The notes under the pieces: generated by a model | Seen by the model: only the letters and a program-made list of their open reading frames with translations | Database searches by the model: none | What the model was told of the DNA's origin: nothing | Shown: positions 7,092-11,004 of the stretch, piece by piece | How the letters are laid out: every line of letters starts with the position of its first letter | How positions within the stretch are numbered: the stretch's first letter is position 1 | Program-made: the position numbers and the translations under genes | NCBI GenBank assembly: GCA_035591015.1 | Contig: JAXIUW010210287.1 | Coordinates: 1 to 11,004 of the forward strand | Direction of reading: 5' to 3' | From: Cephalothrix simula | Lineage: Eukaryota; Nemertea; Palaeonemertea; Archinemertea; Cephalotrichidae | Length of the DNA: 11,004 bases

Positions 7092-7688
7092 ATGACATTG
7101 AACGACAAGGCTGTGTTGGTTGCAGCTGTCGGCCACATCTACGTCGCAGACGTGGGCGCTGTGGCCCCAACACCAGCAGAGTTGAAAACTGTTGCCTTAG
7201 AGAAAACCTCCGGCTGGTCCGCTAAAGGCTGGATGTCGGTAGGTCACACCTCTCGGGAGGATCTGCCCGAGTTCGGCAAAGACGGCGGCGACACCGAAAC
7301 TATCGGTACCTGGCAGAACCAGAAGATCCGCGAAATCGCTAAAGAAGCCGCCACCGATTCGGTGACCTTCAAACTCCAGCAGTTCGATGACGCCGCGATG
7401 GGCCTGTTTTATGGCCCGAACGCCTCGACCACGGCCGGGGTGTTCTCGGTTAAAGACTCCACGGCGAAGGTCGAAAAGGCGCTGCTCATCATCGTCGTGG
7501 ACGGTGACCTTCGGGTCGGGTTCCACGCGGCCCGCGCTTCCCTGCGTCGCGAAGAGGCCATTGAATTGGCCACCGACAAGTTCGCTTCGCTGCCGGTCAA
7601 AGCCACGTTCTTGTCCCACCCGGGGGCGCCTATGTACAGCTGGATCAACGCCGACCTGTTCGGCACCAAAACCAAGCCCACTCCTTAG
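7092..7688 (+). CDS. Major tail protein (tail tube)
   Basis: This 198-residue protein polymerises into the tail tube around the tape measure. It shows the pattern common in actinophage tube proteins: an N-terminal arm with AVLVAAVGHIYVADVGAVAP (8-27), the GWMSVGHTSREDLPEFGKD segment (46-64), a strand-helix core with ATDSVTFKLQQFDDAAMGLFYG (87-108), and C-terminal strands ending in WINADLF (184-190). No extra C-terminal Ig-like domain is present, so the tail surface would be plain. It has its own ATG at 7092, four bases after the terminator stop, with AGCAGG just ahead, fitting a gene expressed at high level. A 15-base spacer separates it from the chaperone gene. Confidence 0.92.
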   Translation: MTLNDKAVLVAAVGHIYVADVGAVAPTPAELKTVALEKTSGWSAKGWMSVGHTSREDLPEFGKDGGDTETIGTWQNQKIREIAKEAATDSVTFKLQQFDDAAMGLFYGPNASTTAGVFSVKDSTAKVEKALLIIVVDGDLRVGFHAARASLRREEAIELATDKFASLPVKATFLSHPGAPMYSWINADLFGTKTKPTP

Positions 7689-7703
7689 CGTGAAAGGCAC
7701 ACA

Positions 7704-8114
7704 GTGTCAACTACATTGACGTTGGATGATATTCGAGCCGAAACCGAGAAACGGTACGGCACAGTGCATGTGCGCCTCGACGACGGCTCATCGGTGGCGT
7801 TGCCGTCGATTCTTCGGCTACGCAAAGACGTGCGCGCACAAGTATTCGAGGCACTCAAACGCCTAGAGGCCGCACAAGCCGGTGACGGCAGCGACTTCGA
7901 AGCCGTTTTGTGCGCCGCCGAGGACGTTTTGCGGCTGGCGTCGCCCCGCGCCGACGAACTCATCGACTCGTTGGGCGGTGACGGCGGCCTGCTGCTGACC
8001 GTGTTCGACAAGTGGAGCGGAGCAACCCAGCCGGGGGAAGCTTCGCCGTCGCAGAGCTCTGCGACGCCCACGGCGACACCATCGTCTGCGACCTACAACG
8101 CTGCTTCGGACTAG
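7704..8114 (+). CDS. Tail assembly chaperone, short form (G-like)
   Basis: This 136-residue protein starts at GTG 7704 with GAAAGG ahead at 7692-7697. It is the unshifted product of the two-part chaperone locus found between the major tail and tape measure genes in most long-tailed phages. The chaperones coat the tape measure protein while the tube is built and are not in the finished particle. Features are LTLDDIRAETEKRYG near the N-terminus, a strand VHVRLDDGSSVALP (21-34) and helices to about residue 105. After Gly111 the 0-frame reads a Ser/Thr/Ala/Pro-rich tail of 25 residues (SPSQSSATPTATPSSA in it), which looks unstructured. The slippery run is at codons 110-112. The conserved second domain is reached only by the -1 shift. 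Confidence 0.9.
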   Translation: MSTTLTLDDIRAETEKRYGTVHVRLDDGSSVALPSILRLRKDVRAQVFEALKRLEAAQAGDGSDFEAVLCAAEDVLRLASPRADELIDSLGGDGGLLLTVFDKWSGATQPGEASPSQSSATPTATPSSATYNAASD

Positions 8115-8443
8115 ACATCCGGGACGTGCTGGATGAAACCATCTCCCCGCGTTGGGTTTTAGCGCACGTCGCGGGCCTACCGGAGGATTGCGCGACCGTC
8201 GCTGCTTTGCGCGGGCAAGACGCCGGGTGGGACGTGGACCGGCTATTGCAGGTGGCGCAACTAAACCAGTTGATTTACGGCAACTGGGTGCTGTTGGCCG
8301 CTAATTCGCGGAAGAAGCCACCTAAACCGCAGTTCGTGGACACCCCAGGCGGGGCCGCCGAAAAAGCGGAACCAGAGAACGGGTTCGCGGTCGCGGTAGC
8401 CGCCCAATTCAATTCGCTGCGCCAACAACGCCAAAACACTTAG
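7704..8443 (+). CDS. Tail assembly chaperone, frameshifted long form (G-T-like)
   Basis: A -1 shift at the run of five G (8033-8037) would join 111 codons of the first chaperone frame to the frame read from 8036 to the TAG at 8441-8443, giving about 246 residues. The downstream frame lacks a credible start and ribosome site of its own. Its first possible codon, GTG 8012, lies deep in the upstream gene, and the frame is closed by a TGA at 7979-7981, so the shift must fall between 7982 and 8114. The T-like domain shows the typical helical core: IVCDLQRCFGLDIRDVL, then SPRWVLAHVAGLPEDCATV. It ends in a flexible tail (PPKPQFVDTP onward). In lambda the long form gpGT bridges tape measure and tube subunits and is made at a few percent of gpG. 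The role here is inferred from that family; the shift itself is predicted, not observed. Confidence 0.88.
8033..8039 (+). promoter_or_regulatory. Predicted -1 ribosomal frameshift (slippery) site
   Basis: The run GGGGGAA, read in the 0 frame as (G) GGG GAA after CCG, is the only homopolymer-like run inside the interval where the two chaperone frames overlap (7982-8114). Peptidyl-tRNA-Gly on GGG (8034-8036) re-pairs perfectly with GGG one base back (8033-8035), after which reading continues GGA AGC TTC GCC in the -1 frame. The A-site codon GAA would re-pair imperfectly with GGA, so slippage by the P-site tRNA is the likelier route. Use of this exact heptamer is an inference. Confidence 0.75.
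8047..8066 (+). promoter_or_regulatory. Frameshift-stimulating hairpin (perfect palindrome)
   Basis: Twenty bases form a perfect inverted repeat. As RNA this folds as an 8-base-pair stem (CGTCGCAG with CTGCGACG) closed by the four-base loop AGCU. It begins 7 bases after the last base of the slippery run, which is within the usual spacing for -1 frameshift stimulators. It lies inside coding sequence of both frames, so it is not a transcription terminator: no U run follows. An alternative pairing of CGCCG (8044-8048) with CGGCG (8071-8075) also exists. Confidence 0.75.
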
Positions 8444-8447
8444 GAGG
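8442..8447 (+). promoter_or_regulatory. Ribosome binding site of the tape measure gene
   Basis: AGGAGG, the strongest Shine-Dalgarno match in the window, overlaps the TAG stop of the long chaperone form and stands 5 bases before the GTG at 8453. It decides the tape measure start and suggests independent, efficient initiation there. Confidence 0.85.
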
Positions 8448-8452
8448 CGACG

Positions 8453-11004
8453 GTGTCGAGTACGGTTGGTCGTCTCTCGGTGAAGGTGGTCCCCGACCTG
8501 TCGGGGTTCCGCTCGAAAGTCAAAGCCGACCTGTCCGCGTTAGGCAAGTCCGCTATTCGGGTCCCGGTGGTGGCGGACACTAAACGCCTGTCGGGTTCGG
8601 TTAAAGCGGCAGCCGTATCGGCGTCCCGGGCAGCAACGGTCACGTTGGCTGCCTCGGTGGACACCAGGCGGATCGTCGCCGACGTGAAAGCCACAGCGGC
8701 AGCGCTGCGTGCGGCCCCGGTCGTGGTGCAAACCAAAATCAACGCTAAACGCCTGATCGCTGGCGTGAAGGTGGCGGCCATAGCGGCAGGCAGATTCGCG
8801 AAAGTCAAGGTCGAGGCCGTCACGAAACCGGCGCGGGCGAAGATCGCGGCCATGGCGGCTGCCGTGCGTAAAAGCCGCGCCGTCGTCGCGGTCACCGCGC
8901 ACACCAAAGCCGCCATCGCCAAGGTCGCGGCATTAAAAGCCAAGGTCGCCGCCTCCAAGATAGGTGTGGCCGTCAAAGCTAACGCCGGGCCGCTGACAAA
9001 AGCCGCTGCTGCAGCGTCGTCTGCGTTGGCTAGGGTGGGTGCCGGCGCCGCCCGGATAGGCGGCAAATTCTTAGGCAAAACCCTGCTCAAAGGCCTCTCG
9101 CTGCTGGGTCGGGCCGCCATGGCCGCGATCAAGCCGTTGGCGTTGATCGGGGCGGTGTCGGCGATCGCCGCGCCCGCGCTCGGCGCGATCGCCGGCGTGG
9201 CCGCAGGCCTGCCCTCGTTGTTGATGGCTGTCGGTGCCGCAGCCGGAGTCATGTACCTGGGCTGGGACGGCATCAAAGCAGCAGCCTCCCAGCTAGGTCC
9301 ACAAATAGACGCCTTGAAGGCCTCCATGTCGGGGATGATGCAGGAACAGCTCACCCCGGTGTTCGCCCAGCTGGGCGGCGTGCTTCAAGGCATCACACCG
9401 GGCTTGATGCAGGTCGGGACCGGGCTCACGGGCATGATGGCCGGGATCTCCGGGGCGGTCGCATCCTCGGCCGGTATGGCCAACATGAACACCATTGTCG
9501 GTAACACGGCCACACTGTTTCAGCAGTTGGCTCCGGCAGCCGCGACAGCCACCGGCTCGTTCCTCACCTTGGCCGCGTCCGGCTCGAATTCGTTTGGGGC
9601 GCTAGCCGGTTCGGTGAACACGTTCGCCACCAGCTTCGACCAGATGGCCCAACGCGTCGCCTCTAACGGCGTGATGGAAGGCGCCATGAACGGGTTGGCG
9701 CAGTCAGCGACCGGCTTCGGGAACATGTTTAATTCGATCTTCGAGACCGGGCTAGAGTCGATGGCCGAGTTGGGTGGGCCGGTCGAGTCCGCGTTCACCG
9801 GGATCGGTACCGCGATCTCGACACTAGGCCCGATCATCACCCCAATCGCGGGCTCTATCTTGAACCTGATCGAGCCGCTGGCGAACGCGCTCGCACCAGT
9901 GCTACAAACCTTGCAGCCGGTAATCGCGCAGCTGGCGGGCGCGCTCGGTGGCGCACTGGGCGGAGCAATCAACGCGGTCGCCCCCGGTTTGCAAACATTC
10001 GCTTCGGCGCTGGCGTCGACGCTCGGGCCGGTGATGCAGCAACTCTCCCCGGTGATCTCCCAGGTGGCGACCGCCCTTGGTGGGGCGCTCGGTTCGGCCC
10101 TGACTGCGTTGGCGCCGGTGCTGCCGTCCCTTGGTCAGGCGTTCGCGCAGCTAGCGACCGCGCTAGGTGGAGCGTTAGCGGGCGCCATCAAAGCTATTGA
10201 GCCTGCGCTGCCTCCGCTAGCGCAAGTGTTGGGCCAGGCCTTGGTGTCTGCGCTGCAGATAGTGACTCCGTTGATTGAGCCGCTCGGGCAGGTGTTCCAG
10301 ACGTTGGCGCCGGTGGTCGCGCAGGTCGCTACCGCGCTTGGTGGCGCTTTAGGCAACGCCATGACCGCGTTGGCGCCGGTGCTGGAGAAGGTGGCTGCCG
10401 CGCTGGGGGACGCGATTTTGGCGGCGGTCACCGCGCTCGTCCCGGTGCTACCCGAACTCACCAACGTATTCACCCAGCTCGTGGACCTTTTCGTGGCCGT
10501 CGGCGTACCGATCATCGAGCAGCTCGCGGACCTGTTCGTGCAGCTTTTGCCGGTGATCGTGCCGTTGATCCCGCCGGTCGTTCAGCTGGCCGCGAAAATC
10601 TTGCACATGGCGACCGCCGCCATCCCACCGCTTGTCAGCGGCGTCAAAATACTGATGGAGTGGTTGCAAAAGTTCGCCAACGTCTGCAAAACGGTTGTGG
10701 TGGGCGCAATAAACGGCATCGCTACGGCGATCGAGTGGGTGATCAACAAGATCAATGCCGGTATCGGCGCCATAGAAAACTTCATCAACAAAGCCAAAGA
10801 TATTACCGGCGCGATCGGTAGAGGCGTTAAAGATTTCGTTGGCAGCCTGAACCCGTTCAGCAGGAGTGCGCCCGCGCCACCGGCCCCGGCAGTCGTCGGC
10901 TATCAGGCGGCCATGTTCGCTCCTTACTCCGGCGGCGGCGACGACTCCACTATCGGAGGCGGATCTGGAAGACCGTTGGGCGCGGACCTCGAAAACCAGC
11001 TTGA
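8453..11004 (+). CDS. Tape measure protein (3' end beyond window)
   Basis: The frame from GTG 8453 stays open to the window end: 850 complete codons with no stop, so the protein is truncated only by the window. It sets tail length by spanning the tube lumen and is later ejected. In order: seven repeats of about 27 residues (8-194), each a short beta strand plus an Ala/Lys-rich helix; a basic helix; a strongly hydrophobic region (about 228-272) of the kind thought to insert in the host membrane; a Gly/Met-rich stretch (about 298-345); a long helical section (about 460-700) with spaced ALGGALG and LAPV motifs; more hydrophobic helices (ILHMATAAIPPLV, VVVGAINGIATAIEWVINKINAGI); and a Pro/Gly-rich, probably flexible segment close to the window end. 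No lysozyme or peptidase domain is seen in the visible part. Position right after the frameshifted chaperones confirms the call. Confidence 0.95.
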   Translation, partial: MSSTVGRLSVKVVPDLSGFRSKVKADLSALGKSAIRVPVVADTKRLSGSVKAAAVSASRAATVTLAASVDTRRIVADVKATAAALRAAPVVVQTKINAKRLIAGVKVAAIAAGRFAKVKVEAVTKPARAKIAAMAAAVRKSRAVVAVTAHTKAAIAKVAALKAKVAASKIGVAVKANAGPLTKAAAAASSALARVGAGAARIGGKFLGKTLLKGLSLLGRAAMAAIKPLALIGAVSAIAAPALGAIAGVAAGLPSLLMAVGAAAGVMYLGWDGIKAAASQLGPQIDALKASMSGMMQEQLTPVFAQLGGVLQGITPGLMQVGTGLTGMMAGISGAVASSAGMANMNTIVGNTATLFQQLAPAAATATGSFLTLAASGSNSFGALAGSVNTFATSFDQMAQRVASNGVMEGAMNGLAQSATGFGNMFNSIFETGLESMAELGGPVESAFTGIGTAISTLGPIITPIAGSILNLIEPLANALAPVLQTLQPVIAQLAGALGGALGGAINAVAPGLQTFASALASTLGPVMQQLSPVISQVATALGGALGSALTALAPVLPSLGQAFAQLATALGGALAGAIKAIEPALPPLAQVLGQALVSALQIVTPLIEPLGQVFQTLAPVVAQVATALGGALGNAMTALAPVLEKVAAALGDAILAAVTALVPVLPELTNVFTQLVDLFVAVGVPIIEQLADLFVQLLPVIVPLIPPVVQLAAKILHMATAAIPPLVSGVKILMEWLQKFANVCKTVVVGAINGIATAIEWVINKINAGIGAIENFINKAKDITGAIGRGVKDFVGSLNPFSRSAPAPPAPAVVGYQAAMFAPYSGGGDDSTIGGGSGRPLGADLENQL
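8474..9034 (+). repeat. Seven tandem protein repeats (about 27 residues) in the tape measure N-terminus
   Basis: Aligning by eye the hydrophobic strand, the D/T-x-K/R turn and the helix gives seven units of 26-28 residues: they begin LSVKVVPDLSGF, IRVPVVADTKRL, TVTLAASVDTRRI, PVVVQTKINAKRL, KVKVEAVTKPARA, AVVAVTAHTKAAI and KIGVAVKANAGPL. Each continues with an Ala/Val/Lys-rich helix. The repeats are diverged at DNA level, so this is an old protein-level duplication and not a recent tandem DNA repeat. Unit borders are approximate. Confidence 0.75.
9941..10390 (+). repeat. Spaced ALGGALG / LAPV repeats in the tape measure helical region
   Basis: The motif A-L-G-G-A-L begins at 9941, 10073, 10160 and 10334, that is 44, 29 and 58 residues apart. 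Each is followed within about ten residues by APGL, APVL, EPAL or APVL. One stretch, TGACYGCGTTGGCGCCGG (Y is T at 10101 and C at 10362), recurs 261 bases (87 codons, three times 29) apart. This suggests internal duplication with a unit near 29 residues, later blurred. Confidence 0.65.

Noticed and set aside
8047-8075. Palindrome as a transcription terminator or operator
   Set aside because: There is no T run after the stem and it lies inside coding sequence between co-expressed tail genes; spacing to the slippery run favours a translational role.
8012-8443. Independent gene starting at GTG 8012 for the T-like domain
   Set aside because: There is no ribosome site in front, the start lies inside the first chaperone gene, and a -1 frameshift explains the arrangement better.
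8440-9354. Long antisense open frame (304 codons, minus strand) opposite the tape measure gene
   Set aside because: It mirrors the GC-rich, Ala/Val/Lys-coding repeats on the + strand; the product is Ala/Thr low-complexity, there is no ribosome site of note, and it runs against the whole gene cluster.
1-11004. Novel defence, mobile or RNA-based system hidden in the window
   Set aside because: The + strand is covered end to end by recognisable phage morphogenesis genes with spacers no longer than 43 bases; no direct-repeat array, tRNA, insertion sequence, retroelement or cargo gene is visible.

Overview
The window is one continuous block of late structural genes from a tailed phage or prophage with a long non-contractile (siphovirus-type) tail. 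Every gene is on the + strand. The base composition is GC-rich, GTG is the commonest start codon (8 of 12 visible starts), and the gene families present (a TerL with a KGWGKDPL P-loop, an SPP1 gp6-type portal, a Gp19/Gp15/Gp42-type connector, a short major tail protein of the actinophage kind) point to a phage of an actinobacterium, probably of the Mycobacterium/Gordonia/Rhodococcus group. In-frame TTA leucine codons are common, which argues mildly against Streptomyces. No host gene, integrase, att site, tRNA, transposon or CRISPR array is visible, so the sequence alone cannot separate free phage from prophage.

The layout, left to right, follows the packaging and assembly pathway. DNA packaging: the C-terminal end of a probable small terminase (1-198) and the large terminase (195-1889). 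Portal and head: portal (1886-3241), MuF-like minor head protein (3238-4134), scaffold (4178-4684), HK97-fold major capsid protein (4712-5620). Neck and connector: Gp19/Gp15-type adaptor (5620-5991), stopper-like protein (5988-6293), a gp10/DUF5403-like protein (6294-6623), tail terminator (6620-7087). Tail: major tail protein (7092-7688), tail assembly chaperones G and G-T joined by a predicted -1 ribosomal frameshift (7704-8114 and 7704-8443), and a large tape measure protein (8453 to beyond the window end).

The genes are packed with almost no spacer. Five junctions are identical 4-base GTGA start/stop overlaps, one is a TGATG overlap and one abuts, so translation is probably coupled along one long late transcript. 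The two proteins needed in hundreds of copies, major capsid and major tail protein, instead have free-standing ATG starts with their own short leader. No promoter or terminator could be supported.

I did not find a new biological system here. The items most worth a second look are a well-formed frameshift signal (a G-run slippery site followed by a perfect 20-base palindrome), seven tandem repeats of about 27 residues at the N-terminus of the tape measure protein, and the degenerate Walker motifs of the large terminase.
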